From contig CP070896.1 of assembly GCA_017084465.1 (NCBI GenBank), positions 310,001 through 374,000 of the forward strand: 64,000 nt of DNA, in the 5' to 3' direction. How positions within the stretch are numbered: the first letter of the stretch is position 1; each line of letters begins with the position of its first letter. Made by a program: the position numbers and the translations under genes. Shown in pieces: positions 45,330 to 56,243 of this stretch. The notes under the pieces were generated by a model. It made no database searches. It was given only the letters and a program-made list of their open reading frames with translations, and was not told the DNA's origin. The DNA is from Lacrimispora xylanisolvens (lineage in GTDB: Bacteria; Bacillota; Clostridia; Lachnospirales; Lachnospiraceae).

Positions 45330-47032
45330 TTACACTGGAAGACTGTCACTGACACATAAAACCCCATATCCCAGTTCCGGATTGGGATACTGGGTGATTC
45401 CGGGAAGCTTTCTTGCCCCGCGGATCAGATATGCTTTTATTTTTTCCCCGAAAAGGAACGGATCTCTTCCATCCACAATCCCCCACTCCATGAGAAGTGC
45501 GGAGCTGCCAGTGACAAAAGGTGTGGCAAACGAAGTTCCTGTAACCGAATCATAACCTCCTCCTGCATATGCGGCAATAATTCCTACTCCCGGTGCAGCC
45601 AGATCAGGCTTTACCTGATTGGTTCTTCTGGTGAAACCCCTTCCTGAAAAATCAGCGTATGATTGGTAGGTATCATCGTATGCTCCCACCGAAATAACTT
45701 TTGATGCTGTGGAAGGAATGGTCAATGTGGTTTCCGGAGTTGCCCGCAAAAAACGGGTGGACTGATTTAACACACCAGAGGAGGGCAGCCATAAATCGTA
45801 TTTCCCCTCAACAATCTGTCTGGGCGTCAGCCGGAATTTCCAGATTCCACTGTCAACATACGTGTCTGCAGGAAGAAAGTCTAAATAAATTTCCTGTGCC
45901 ACACTGTATGGTCCAGGTTTTCCGTAATACAGAAGGATTTGGGTATTTCCGTACCGGATGGTCTGGGGACCAAGACGGCTGCTGATAGGACCTATCACTT
46001 CTCCGGATGGAGTCACAATGCTGATATCGAACAAATCCGCATAGGATTTCCAAAGCTGGACGCTGAAGCTCTGCTGAAAATTCCCCACACTTAGTTCTAT
46101 CTCCTGGGGACTTGCCATGGTCAACGTTCCTGAAATATGTCCGGCACCAACCCCTTCATTTCCTGTACCAACTACAATTACAGTTTTTCCATAATTAGAG
46201 ATATCATCAAGAAATGTTTCCAAAAGACTGGTTCCGTCATGAGATCCATAAGTATTGCCAAAGCTTAAATTAACCGCAACCGGCATCTGATTATCAACTG
46301 CTTCTTTTACTGCAAAATTCACTGCACGCATTAGTTCTGTAGTCCTTGGAAACCCGTTTTCCTGAGGCACTCCCAGCTTCACCACCAACAGTGGGCTTTC
46401 ATATGCAATTCCTCTGTACTGCCCCCGGTTTTCCCTGCCGTTACCCGCTGCAATGGAGGCTACCGCAGTTCCATGACCGGTAATATCAACGGATGGAACC
46501 AGTTTGTTTGCCTCTGCTCTGCTTCCCGTTGCCAGAGCCGCATCAATCTCCTCTTTTGTAAATACTCTGTCCAGGGTCTGATCCCACAGTTTTACAATCC
46601 GGGTGGTTCCATCCGGGTTTCGAAAATCATCATGGTAATAATCAATTCCGGAATCAATAATGGCTACAAGAACACCTTTCCCGGTCAGATTATTCGTTCC
46701 CTGCTGGACCAGATTGACGCAAGAGGCCGCTTTTGCCTGATTTATGCAAAAAACAGCCTCTTTGGTTTTTCCACATATTCAATCTGGGGAAGATCACTTA
46801 ACTGGTCAATCAGGGACTCCGGTACATTCAAGATGGCATACTCATTTAACATTGGCTCCACCTTGATTCCTATCTCCGTAAGAAAACCAATATCTCCGGA
46901 ATGCTTTACAATGACATCCCATGTTTTTTCCACCGGATTATATCCTACATTCAAGTTACCTGACTTCTCCCGCTCCTCCGGAGTGGAACTGAGAGCGAGA
47001 TTAAGCAGATTCTCCAATTTTTGATCCTGCAT
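45330..47032 (-). CDS. Csp-like subtilisin-family serine protease (frameshifted)
   Basis: The N-terminal frame (46742-47032) is an inhibitor/prodomain-like region, and an A6 run on the plus strand (46748-46753) breaks the frame. One more base joins RLFF to CINQAKAASCVNLVQQGTNN. The catalytic triad is complete: Asp in VLVAIIDSGIDYYHDDF, His in DITGHGTAVAS, Ser in SVTGTSFATPFVTGS. An insertion domain lies between His and Ser. About 567 residues. It resembles Csp proteases, which in clostridia process the spore cortex hydrolase SleC during germination. Downstream of a SpoIID-domain gene. Confidence 0.82.
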
Positions 47033-47078
47033 ACAACATCCTGTGCTTTTTTTACATTGTACGCAGGAAGACTCTCTC

Positions 47079-49356
47079 TCATTCCTTTACACTGTCTGCC
47101 TCGCATACCCGTACACCATGATAAAAAAACTGCAGGATATCTTCAAAAGATTTTCCATCCTTTGCCATAGTCTGGGCTCCGTTCTGGCTCATCCCCACTC
47201 CATGACCAAATCCGCCTCCGTAGATATGAAACGTAGTGATGTTTTTTTCATCAACTCCCTGATTTTCTATGGCCAGATAAGCGCTGGGAAGGGAATCAAA
47301 ATTTTTCATCTGGGTTCCGTCTTTTTTTGTAAGTGTCATATATTTATTACCGAGTTTGGCTCTGACCTGACCCTCTCCGCTTATGGTCATAACGCCCTCA
47401 GAACCTTCGACTCTTAACTTCTTTACGATACCCCCCAACTCCTCTTTCAACCACTGTAATGTTTAAGATGGAGCCTACCTCAGTAATCTCTTCTTCCAGC
47501 TGCCGGTTGGTTACTGTCGTCTCCCACCGATACATGGGAAATGAGGAATCAAAAGCAGGATAATCCTTATTCTTTATAAATTGTTCAAAATCAGAATTAG
47601 TGGACAGATTTAACACTGCCCCTCCATCCTGAAGCAGACTCCCGTCTAAATAAGGAAACTGGGCCGGATCTCCTCCCCACACACTGCCATCTGTGGTATG
47701 GCCGCAGGAGGTGGAAAAATAGAATGCTTCAATGGGAGTATCTCCATAAAACAGCAGTTTCCCGTAAGTTTCCCGAACTGCATCTTCTGTCTTTTGCGCA
47801 GTAGGAAGATTGTTGTACACTTGAAAACGTGTGCTGTCGTCTACATGGGCACCATATTTGCTGTAGGTATTACTTTGTATCTGGCGGTATGCGTAGGTTC
47901 TTGCACACACAGCCTGTGCCTTCAGCGCTTCCTTTTCATAGCTGTCCGGCATCTCACTTGGAACAACTTTTGTTAAGTAATCCTCCAGATACAGTTCATT
48001 AATCAGAAGTAATCCATCAGAATCTTTTCTGATCTCAATGCTTCCGCCATAAGAAGGTGTCCCATAGGAACGGCTTATGGAATTCACCTCTATGGACCCG
48101 CCTTTTTCCAGAGGAGTTGCTACTATTCTGCCGCTCTTTAACCTTTCATCGGATGGTTCAATGATCACTTCTGCTTTTGGAGGTACCTGAACAGTCTCTT
48201 TATCGTAAGTCAGTGTAAGACCTGTTTCAGAAGAGAGTGTAACCGATGGGTGAAAGATGGACTGGAAATTTGTGTTCATTAAAAGCACCCGTATGGTCTT
48301 TGCATCAAATTCACGTACAAGCAAAGCTGCACAAAGCTTTCCATGGGCTACTACAAAATCCTGAATGTCATAGCCAACTAAAATATCGGTAACGGCCCGT
48401 TCTTCAAACTGGCCATACAGACGATATACTTTAAAGTCCTTATCAAACTTCAGCTTTCCATAATTCTCAATTTCTATATAAGAATCGGTAATGGCTAGTA
48501 CCTTCCCGGATATTCTCTTTTTCTTCAAAGTAACTTTTTCAAGATTTCCCCGTTTCAGACTGATATCTGCCAGATTATTAACCAGATCCTCCGTCTGCCC
48601 TAATGATGTATCAAGAGGAAACGTTCTGATAACAGAACCAAAGTGTACCTGGAATGTCTGATTATCCCCAGCGGTCAGCCAGACATTCTTATATGTAACA
48701 GAATCACTTACTACTTCTTTTAGTGCAATGATCTCACTGCCCTTTACCAGAATCTTTATTTCCCAGTCAATATAGGAATCCAGACTGATTCCTTCAAACC
48801 CGAATGTGCCTTCACTGGTATAAGCAGTCCATACAGATGAAGGATTTATGTTCGAAGGCGTTCCGTAAAGTAGTACATCCATTGTTTTTATCTGATTTTC
48901 TTTATCTAGTGCTTTTTTTAAATCGTCAAACAGATTCCACCATTCATCAGCGGTTATGTGTTTGCTCTTATTCTTTCTTCCTGCATGAATGTTGGTTCCA
49001 GAACCTGGAACCAGCGCTTCTGCCAGGCTTTCTGCTTCCTGGTAAGTTAAAAAACCCTGTGCAGTTTCTTTGTCTGCAGGCATAAGCCCAGCATCAAGAT
49101 AGCCATTGGCATATAGGTAATCCATATATTTCGCATACCAGAGGCTCTGATCCTGTTTGGAGAAATATTGCTGTTTTTGATTTTCCGGCATTTTTTCCAA
49201 GCTTTCTCTGTCTGTAAGAAGGAGAGCTGCTGACTTGCATGCCAACCCCCTTGAGATCCCCTCTGGTTCCGGCTCATTTATCAATATAATGATAATGAGA
49301 AAGATAACCAGGAGAGGAATTCCGACGACAAATCCGATCAATGACTTTTTATTCAT
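47079..49356 (-). CDS. SpoIID/LytB-domain protein (frameshifted)
   Basis: It has an N-terminal membrane helix ([20 protein letters not shown]), a long N-terminal part of unknown function (about 40-400), then the SpoIID domain with [46 protein letters not shown] and, after the break, [20 protein letters not shown]. The break is a C6 run on the plus strand (47431-47436); five C join ERGVGG to [10 protein letters not shown]. About 758 residues. SpoIID is a lytic transglycosylase active in engulfment; this larger form may be a related cell-wall enzyme. Confidence 0.85.
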
Positions 49357-49365
49357 GCGCTCCTC

Positions 49366-50604
49366 TTATTTCATATATGTTTTTTTCTCTTCTTCAATCC
49401 GATCCAGATTCAGATAATCTTCTGTTTTTAAAGACAGATTTTTCTTTGAAAGTGACCCGTTCACCAGTCTGGTAATCACACTGTATATCACGGCAAATGT
49501 GGGCACGGCAATAATCATTCCCACAAATCCAAACAATCCGCCAAACAGAAGAATGGAAAACAGCACCCAGAAACTGGGCAGTCCGGTGGATTGTCCAAGA
49601 ATTTTAGGTCCGAGTATATTACCATCAAACTGCTGCAAAAGCAAAATGAAAATCAGGAAATAGAGACACTTTACCGGGCTGACTAAGAGTATTAAAAATG
49701 CACTGGGAATTGCCCCAATGAAAGGACCAAAAAATGGTATTACATTGGTAACGCCCACAATTACGCTGACTAATAGTACATAGGGCATCTTCATTGCATT
49801 GAGCAGCACAAAGCACATAATTCCGATTATTAAAGAATCTAATAGCTTACCAGTAATAAATCCACCGAATACACGGTGTACAAAACGAATTTCTTCAATT
49901 GCCTGATTCGCTGTTTTTAAGGAAAATATGCTATAAATGATTTTTTTCCCCTGAGCAGAAAGCGTCTCTTTGATATTAAGAATATAAACCATAACAATTA
50001 CACCGATTAATATATTCTTAAAAACCAGTACAACACTTAACAGACCGCTGGATAAGCTGCCGATTAAAGAAGACATATTGGGGACTAAATCAGTGGCCAT
50101 CCAGTTCTGAAGCCGGCTGGCAACCTGATCATAGATAGGGATTATGGCTTTTTCAAAAGCAGGATTATCCTGAAACATCTTTTGTAGTCCAAGTGCAATA
50201 TTGTTGATGTTATCCCCGAAATTATTCTGTATCCCCATAATGCTTGTATAAATTTCGGGTATAATCATTGAGAAAAGTCCTATGACAATCACAAACAAAA
50301 AAATCAGGCTGACAAGAGTCGCCAGAGCTCTTGAAATGGAGCGAATTGTTTTCTTGTTATGAAACACCGAATTCAGCATACGGGCTGCCATATCTCTTGT
50401 TTTGTTATAGACCGGCAATAAAAGATATGCCAGAACTGCGCCATAAATGACAGGCATTAAGATTTCCAAAATCAAACCAATCGTACCTTTTACCGATTCA
50501 AACCGGGAAATAAAAAAAGCAAATGCAATGCTTAATGCAATTACTGCAAGAGCGGTTACTCCCAAGCAAACGTAACTGCGGTATTTAAAATCCTTCATGT
50601 TCAT
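49366..50604 (-). CDS. AI-2E family membrane permease
   Basis: A 412-residue protein with eight hydrophobic segments and the family motif region LLVSVIVGVTNVIPFFGPFI followed by GAIPSAFLILL, then QQFDGNILGPKILGQSTGLP. The family (YtvI/TqsA-like) exports autoinducers or, in other members, ions. It ends near the SpoIID gene (about 10 nt). Transported substrate unknown. Confidence 0.9.
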   Translation of the reverse strand: MNMKDFKYRSYVCLGVTALAVIALSIAFAFFISRFESVKGTIGLILEILMPVIYGAVLAYLLLPVYNKTRDMAARMLNSVFHNKKTIRSISRALATLVSLIFLFVIVIGLFSMIIPEIYTSIMGIQNNFGDNINNIALGLQKMFQDNPAFEKAIIPIYDQVASRLQNWMATDLVPNMSSLIGSLSSGLLSVVLVFKNILIGVIVMVYILNIKETLSAQGKKIIYSIFSLKTANQAIEEIRFVHRVFGGFITGKLLDSLIIGIMCFVLLNAMKMPYVLLVSVIVGVTNVIPFFGPFIGAIPSAFLILLVSPVKCLYFLIFILLLQQFDGNILGPKILGQSTGLPSFWVLFSILLFGGLFGFVGMIIAVPTFAVIYSVITRLVNGSLSKKNLSLKTEDYLNLDRIEEEKKTYMK

Positions 50605-50699
50605 CTCCTATATGGTGGAATTAATATATGTCTTATCATACTTTACCATATTTTACCATAAAGTTAAAGCAGCGATTTCTCGCTGCTTTTTTCTTTTGT

Positions 50700-50875
50700 A
50701 ACCCCAAAATGCCGGTTCTTACTTATTGACGCCTAGCTAAGCTAGGTGGGCAACCTCACTCAGGCATCTGCCTTCCACTACAACGGAGGCCTGACATCCG
50801 CCTGAAAATATTGGAATCCCTTATGTCATAATGTAGGTTCAAAAAAGGTAAGATTATCGCACATCTCAGGAATTA
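50700..50875 (-). ncRNA. ssrS: Probable 6S RNA
   Basis: On the minus strand the segment starts ATTCCTGAGATGTGCGATAA and ends CCGGCATTTTGGGG; these ends pair. TCTTAC pairs with GTAAGA inside, leaving a central bulge, and a long apical stem is formed by CAGGC...GCCTG and GCCTCC...GGAAGGC. This rod with an open centre is the 6S fold, which mimics an open promoter and binds housekeeping RNA polymerase. Primary sequence resembles Firmicute 6S RNA only in part. A stem GCAGCGAGAAATCGCTGC (50670-50687) follows. Confidence 0.6.
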
Positions 50876-50960
50876 CAGTCTTAATTTTCTATGGCTTCAG
50901 TATACAACAATTCCAGAGAATTTTCAAGTTCCTTTTCCTGTCAGTTTTTTAATTCACTAA

Positions 50961-51224
50961 TCAGAAAACAATATTCTTACCGCCAAGAAGTCTTCCGTGT
51001 TCCACATATAAATCCAGCCGGTTTAGGAGGGAATCACAGGATTCTTCCTGTATAATCAGTTCAACCGCTTCAGCAGTTACCAGGGAAAGAACAGATAAAA
51101 GTGATTTCGCATTCACAATGCAGTCTCCATTCATCAATTCCATCTTTTCTTTACGTTTACCGGCTATGGTCACAAATTCCAATATGGAGTCCATGCCCCA
51201 AAAACCGATTCTAACCTTTTTCAT
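50961..51224 (-). CDS. HPr-like protein lacking the active-site histidine
   Basis: An 87-residue protein with the HPr fold pattern and the Ser-46-like segment CIVNAKSLLSVLSLVTAEAV. The N-terminal phosphohistidine loop (GxHARPA) is replaced by GMDSILEFVTIAGK. It may thus be a regulator similar in spirit to Crh rather than a phosphocarrier. Located upstream of the probable 6S RNA. Confidence 0.75.
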   Translation of the reverse strand: MKKVRIGFWGMDSILEFVTIAGKRKEKMELMNGDCIVNAKSLLSVLSLVTAEAVELIIQEESCDSLLNRLDLYVEHGRLLGGKNIVF

Positions 51225-51254
51225 CTGCTGTAATCCTCCTGATTTTTCTTGCGT

Positions 51255-52050
51255 CTAATACAGTCCATTCTCCAGATTTCCAAGTCTGTATACCTGATAT
51301 TCTTTTTCAAAAATATAACCAAGCTTTTCCGCCAGTCCGGCGGCAGGAATGTTGTCCGCATCCCAGGTTGGAAAAATCTCCTGTTTTAAACAGGATAAGA
51401 TTAATCCTGCACTGCATGCCAGAGCAAGACCCCGGCGCTTATATTCCTTGTGTGTGGCAACTTTTACCACAATCTTCTCTTCACTGATCGGATAGGCCGA
51501 ACAACCGGAAACCAGTCTCTCACCGTCCAGTGCTGCGAATCCAAAACCGCGATGGATAAAATCCTTCTGGGTTTCAAAATCAGAACAGATTTCTCTGCTC
51601 CACTCTGAACTCATGGCTTTCTAAAAAAGACCCTCATTCATTTTAGTAATTTGAATTCCTTCAGGAATGGAGTTCAAATAATTATTCAGAGTCTCCTTAG
51701 AGAAAAGATCTTCATCTGTTCTCATGGCATAACGGGACATCATCCGGCAACTGCCTCCAAACGTCTCTTCCAGCCATTCAGACCAGCGTTCGTCGGAAGG
51801 GGTAATAAAACCCTTACTGCAGTTTTTTAATTAAAAGTTCCCTGAGCTCAAGAGCCTGCTCTCCCTTGGGACAAATTCCGGCCAGATATACAAAATTACC
51901 CGAATGAATCAAACAAAAGGACGGATTATCCCGCTCCGGGACCCAGACTTTTCCGATACGCCCTTTTGCAACAGCAGAGGGTATCACCTCTTTGCTCATG
52001 CTGCAAAGTTCTCTTACAATCTGTCTCTCATCTCTTTCCAATTCAATCAC
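51255..52050 (-). pseudogene. GNAT-family acetyltransferase gene with a frameshift and an in-frame stop
   Basis: The first frame (GTG 52050 behind AAGGAG) reads VIELERDERQIVRELCSMSK to LRELLIKKLQ. A shift near 51819 leads to GFITPSDERWSEWLEETFGG and, after an in-frame TAG at 51620-51622, to KAMSSEWSREICSDFETQ and the acetyl-CoA region VKVATHKEYKRRGLALACSA. Together they look like the GNAT_acetyltran family of about 264 residues. Two separate lesions, one a stop codon, make real decay more likely here than in the other broken genes. Confidence 0.7.
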
Positions 52051-52134
52051 AATAATTCTCCTTCCGCTGGTGCTTCGTCTTCCAAATACCGATATCAAAA
52101 GGACTGTTTCCTGTTAAAGACCTAGTATAGCACA

Positions 52135-52780
52135 CTAGAAAAGATTCTGCAAACCAAAAATTGATTCTACCAGAAAATCTGCTCCTGCCTTAGTGAGTTC
52201 CTCCCTGCTCCCATATCCATACAATACCCCCACAGATTCCATTCCAAACTCTTTTGCACCCAGAATGTCATGTTTTCGGTCGCCGATCATCACTGTTTTT
52301 GATATATCACGGATTCCGCAGGTATCAAGCACATAACGGATCACATCTGCTTTTTTCACTCGGATTTCTTCAAAATCCGCTCCTCCCATAAACTCAAAAT
52401 AAGAATCCAGTTCAAAATGCTTCAATATCATTCTTACAAAGACTTCCGGTTTTGATGAAGCAACATAAAGTTTTTTCCCAGATTTCACAAGTGCTTCTAA
52501 AGACTCTCCGGTTCCCTCATATACTTTGTTCTCAAAGATTCCCTGTGAGGAGAAATATTCCCGAAAGATCTCCACTGCCTTTTGGGCATCTGATTCTGTA
52601 AAACCATAGTACTCCATAAAGCTGTCTTTTAAAGGTGGTCCGATAAAACAGCATAAATCATCGAGATTTTCCGCTTCGATTCCAAAAGCATGGAGAGCAT
52701 GGCGGACCGATTTTGTAATCCCCCTCTTTGGGATCGGTCAGCGTTCCATCTAAATCAAACAGCAAATAATCTTTTTTCAT
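52135..52780 (-). CDS. HAD-superfamily phosphatase, Gph/PgmB-like (frameshifted)
   Basis: ATG 52780 follows GGAGGAG. The N-terminus is MKKDYLLFDLDGTLTDPKEG with the nucleophile and general-acid Asp pair DLDGT. A C5 run on the plus strand (52720-52724) shifts the frame; with four it continues ITKSVRHALHAFGIE into the frame starting MEYYGF. Motif II is KLYVASSKPE and motif III/IV KTVMIGDRKHDILGAKEFGM. About 214 residues. Likely acts on a small phosphorylated metabolite such as phosphoglycolate or a nucleotide. Confidence 0.88.
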
Positions 52781-52802
52781 AACATCTCCTCCACTTACTT
52801 AA

Positions 52803-52840
52803 AAAACAGAGACGAAAAAGTTCTCCTTTTTCGTCTCTGT
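52803..52840 (-). terminator. Terminator after pckA
   Basis: CAGAGACGAAAAAG-GAGAA-CTTTTTCGTCTCTG followed by TTTTTT on the minus strand, just past the pckA stop. Confidence 0.92.
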
Positions 52841-52845
52841 GACAA

Positions 52846-54537
52846 TTACTTCAATTGATCAACAACCTTCTGGATTGCCTCTAACGCATCATCAGGAAGC
52901 TTATCGTATCCTTCTTTTGCAACTGACATATTGGCAACAAATTTTACACGATCCTGCATACGAGCCTTTAACTGCTCTGCATAAGCCGGATCATTCAGAT
53001 CGGGAACGAATCCTTCCCACTCAAAGATATCAATATCTGTAAATGGTCCCCACTGTTTGAACTCTGCCTTTTTATCAACAATTGCTTCCAGAATTCCAAG
53101 TGTATCCTTAGGCTGAACCTTCTTGCCCATAAAATCACCGGTATTAATAATATAACAGTCTACGTTCTTTTCTTCAACCAGTTTTTTGAATTTTTCATAA
53201 TCATTAACAAGAGGATAGGTTCTGAATGGGTTTGCATAAGGAACCACTACCAGCGCGTTAGGATCTGCTCCCGGAGCAAGTCTCTCTGCAGTGGATCTCT
53301 TGGTTGCAAGGGTTGCACCCATAACAGATGCCAGTGATGATCCTTTTAATTTAACTACTGGTGGAATGGTAGGATCCTTCATAATCCAGAAGATCGCATT
53401 AACAGGAGATTCAATCTTATCCACACGGTTTGGTGACCATAATTTAGACTTAATTGCACGTCCGTTACCGTTTCTGATATCTTCTGTTACCAGCTGGATC
53501 TTTCCGTCTTCATCCAGAGTACAGGAGCAGTTCTGTGCAGTGAGTAAGTACTTGTTGTCCTCACATCCGGTAGGATAATCCTGTGTCTTATCAAAATATG
53601 TAGGTTCAATCGCAACAGATGCGCAGGTATCGGTGTTAATGATAAATGCATCGTCATGAAGTACGGTTACGCCGTATTTACCACCATGTTTTGCATGTGT
53701 AATGGTGGATTTACCGGATCCGGATAATCCAAATACAGATGCAACATACTTGGAACCATCAGAAAGGGTATACTCCTTTTGTCCGCCGTGGCAGGAAGCA
53801 TAGCCGTTTCGATTGGCAAGTGCCCATACCATGGTAAGCGTACCTTTCTTATGCTCTCCAAAATATCTCATGCCGAGAATTGCAGCGCAGTTTTGTTCCG
53901 TGTTAAAATAACATAGACATTTAGGATCGCTTAAACAGGACAGATCTACACCAGGGCGGTCAGAACCATTCCACTGGGGATCAGAGAAGATATAGATATC
54001 AGGCTCTTTGCCATCTCCTACCGGTTTAGAAGCCTTATACATGTTGACATACTGATCAGACATATACTGGAAGTTCAGCATCCAGTTATATAAGATATTC
54101 TCCTCGCCTTCTGGAATGAGAAGATGCGCCTTTACCATATACTCCGGATCAAGGCCAGCGTATACCTCTGCATGATACATGGTTTTCCACCGTGTCTCAT
54201 AAACAGCATCCATAACAACTTTGTCAAGAGCAGCACAGTTTACTCCAGGTTCCCCTGCAATTCTTCTGGCTGTTGCATACCGTCCGGTAATTGCACCATC
54301 ATTAAACAAAAGTACTTTTGCATCCTTATCCAGACCGAATTCTTCTCCTCTATAAACCGGCATATCTGTGACAATCGTTCCTGGTGAGTTTTTTGCCAAT
54401 TCATATGCCTCACGAAGCGTATTAACTTTAATAACGTTATTCCCATAGAATGGTGCCTCGATAATTGAACGTGTCGTTGCAAAGCCAGGCTTTCCTTTTC
54501 CAATTTCATTAATTGGGTAATAAGCTTTTGTTGACAT
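52846..54537 (-). CDS. pckA: Phosphoenolpyruvate carboxykinase (ATP)
   Basis: A 563-residue enzyme interconverting oxaloacetate plus ATP and PEP plus CO2 plus ADP. The P-loop kinase-1a motif is VFGLSGSGKSTITHAKHG, and the metal-binding kinase-2 motif is VLHDDAFIINTD, with ALVVVPYANPFRTYPL toward the C-terminus. It belongs to the larger clostridial variant of the ATP-dependent family. Single gene with its own promoter and terminator. In fermenting clostridia it can work in the anaplerotic direction. Confidence 0.93.
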   Translation of the reverse strand: MSTKAYYPINEIGKGKPGFATTRSIIEAPFYGNNVIKVNTLREAYELAKNSPGTIVTDMPVYRGEEFGLDKDAKVLLFNDGAITGRYATARRIAGEPGVNCAALDKVVMDAVYETRWKTMYHAEVYAGLDPEYMVKAHLLIPEGEENILYNWMLNFQYMSDQYVNMYKASKPVGDGKEPDIYIFSDPQWNGSDRPGVDLSCLSDPKCLCYFNTEQNCAAILGMRYFGEHKKGTLTMVWALANRNGYASCHGGQKEYTLSDGSKYVASVFGLSGSGKSTITHAKHGGKYGVTVLHDDAFIINTDTCASVAIEPTYFDKTQDYPTGCEDNKYLLTAQNCSCTLDEDGKIQLVTEDIRNGNGRAIKSKLWSPNRVDKIESPVNAIFWIMKDPTIPPVVKLKGSSLASVMGATLATKRSTAERLAPGADPNALVVVPYANPFRTYPLVNDYEKFKKLVEEKNVDCYIINTGDFMGKKVQPKDTLGILEAIVDKKAEFKQWGPFTDIDIFEWEGFVPDLNDPAYAEQLKARMQDRVKFVANMSVAKEGYDKLPDDALEAIQKVVDQLK

Positions 54538-54573
54538 ATAAAAATCCTCCTTATAAAATTCAAATTTGCTTTC

Positions 54574-54602
54574 ATTATCTCATTTTGTTAAGAAAAAGTC
54601 AA
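54574..54602 (-). promoter_or_regulatory. Promoter of pckA
   Basis: TTGACT (54602-54597), a 17-nt spacer, and GATAAT (54579-54574) on the minus strand, about 37 nt before the ATG with AAGGAGG between. Confidence 0.75.
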
Positions 54603-54689
54603 TATTTTCTATTGCATTTTCCACAAAAATTGTTTATATTTAATGTGCATTATGCATCATGTATACAACAACTAGAAAGAAGGTCAAAT

Positions 54690-55655
54690 ATGATACACAT
54701 TTCCAAAGATGGCACCGGAGATTTTGAAAGCATACAAAAAGCGCTTGACTCATTGCCCCAGAATGGCACAGCTGAATATACTCTTTTTATACACAAAGGA
54801 GTTTATGAGGAGCAGATCACAATCACCACCCCACACGTAACCTTTCTTGGGGAAGACAAAAATCAAACTATTTTAACATATGGCTTATATGCCCATATGC
54901 CTATGGAAGACGGTATGAAGCGGGGAACGTTTCGAACCTATTCCTGTTTAATCGATACTTATGATTTTACAGCAAAAAATATTACGTTTGAAAATAGTGC
55001 CGGAAAAGGAATTGATGTAGGACAGGCTCTTGCTGTTTATGCAGACGGCGATCGTCTCTCCTTTGATAACTGCCGTTTCCTTGGCAATCAGGACACCATC
55101 TTTACTGGTCCGCTGCCGCCAAAGGAAATCGAGCCAAACGGATTTATCGGACCAAAGCAGCACGCTCCCCGAATCAATGGCAGGCATTATTATAAGGACT
55201 GCTATCTGGAGGGTGATATTGATTTCGTTTTTGGAAGTGCTACTGCCTACTTTGAGAACTGCACATTCTTTTCCAAATATACCGGAAAAGAAATCAGCAG
55301 CTATGTAACTGCCGCATCGACTCCGGAAGGCCAGGAATACGGTTATGTAATGGAAAACTGCCGTTTTGAAGGAAACTGCCCTCCCGATAATGCTTACCTG
55401 GGACGTCCGTGGAGAGAATTTGCAAAGACGGTTTTGATTAATTGCTACATTGGCGACCACATATGCCGGGAAGGCTGGCATGACTGGAACAAAGAGGGCG
55501 CTCATAAAAATGCCTTCTATGCCGAATATGGAAGCTACGGACCCAAAGGAGACTTAGATCACAGACCCGACTGGATTTACAGACTGAAGAATACTGATCT
55601 TGCCAAATATACAAAGGATGCCGTACTATCCGGTTCTGACGGCTGGAAGTTTTAA
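54690..55655 (+). CDS. Pectinesterase (carbohydrate esterase family 8)
   Basis: A 321-residue right-handed beta-helix enzyme that removes methyl esters from pectin. Start at ATG 54690 behind AGAAGGT; the longer upstream frame has no ribosome site. Catalytic motifs: GQALAVYADGDR, GNQDTIF, GDIDFVFGSA and YLGRPWREFAKT, containing the Gln, Asp, Asp and Arg residues of the family. No signal peptide, so it would act in the cytoplasm on imported oligogalacturonides. It is divergent from pckA and convergent with the YhcH-family gene. Confidence 0.93.
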   Translation: MIHISKDGTGDFESIQKALDSLPQNGTAEYTLFIHKGVYEEQITITTPHVTFLGEDKNQTILTYGLYAHMPMEDGMKRGTFRTYSCLIDTYDFTAKNITFENSAGKGIDVGQALAVYADGDRLSFDNCRFLGNQDTIFTGPLPPKEIEPNGFIGPKQHAPRINGRHYYKDCYLEGDIDFVFGSATAYFENCTFFSKYTGKEISSYVTAASTPEGQEYGYVMENCRFEGNCPPDNAYLGRPWREFAKTVLINCYIGDHICREGWHDWNKEGAHKNAFYAEYGSYGPKGDLDHRPDWIYRLKNTDLAKYTKDAVLSGSDGWKF

Positions 55656-55700
55656 AAAACGGGATTCTGTTCCTTAGAAAAGAACAGAATCCCGTTTTTT
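55654..55700. terminator. Bidirectional terminator between pectinesterase and YhcH-family gene
   Basis: AAAAAACGGGATTCTGTTC...GAACAGAATCCCGTTTTTT, a perfect stem with A and T runs on either side. Confidence 0.92.
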
Positions 55701-56164
55701 TAATTTTCTTTGATTTTAACAATTACTTTCTTAATTGGAGCTGGTTCTCCGGCTGCAGCTTTTGGTTTATGGCCATCCCAGGGATTAAAAATCATATATT
55801 CTCCAGACTTTACTACCGCTTTTAAGCCTGGGTTTTCATTGTCGTAAAATACAACATCTTTTTCATCGTTATATGGTACTTTTTCATTCAGTTCATCAAT
55901 TCTTGCGTAGGTCATAATCTCAGAACCGGAAATCACATACTGAATATCTGTATAATTATGGTGAGCTTCATATTTCGCTTCTTCCCATGGAATTGTTGTA
56001 TATTCTACTACATTGGCAAAAACGTTCTTGCCGTCAATCTCATATTTACCTGGCTCCAATTTCTCCAGATCAGTATTCTTAAGAAAATCTACCGCCTTGG
56101 CATATCTGTCTTCCACACCAAGGTTTTTGTAAAAATCAAGGTTTTTTGCTGTGTCAAAAATCAT
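55700..56164 (-). CDS. YhcH/YjgK/YiaL-family protein
   Basis: A 154-residue cupin-like (DUF386) protein. Family features include the N-terminal EPGKYEIDGKNVFANVVEYT, the metal-site region EAHHNYTDIQYVISGSE, and the C-terminal MIFNPWDGHKPKAA. Members are often near sugar acid or sialic acid genes and may open sugar rings or act as anomerases. The nearby pectinesterase fits a uronate or pectin context, but that is inference. Confidence 0.9.
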   Translation of the reverse strand: MIFDTAKNLDFYKNLGVEDRYAKAVDFLKNTDLEKLEPGKYEIDGKNVFANVVEYTTIPWEEAKYEAHHNYTDIQYVISGSEIMTYARIDELNEKVPYNDEKDVVFYDNENPGLKAVVKSGEYMIFNPWDGHKPKAAAGEPAPIKKVIVKIKEN

Positions 56165-56243
56165 TTGAATACTCTCCTTTTATGTATCAGTATAGTTATT
56201 TAAACTATAGTATACACCAAAAACAGAATATTTAACAATGTTT

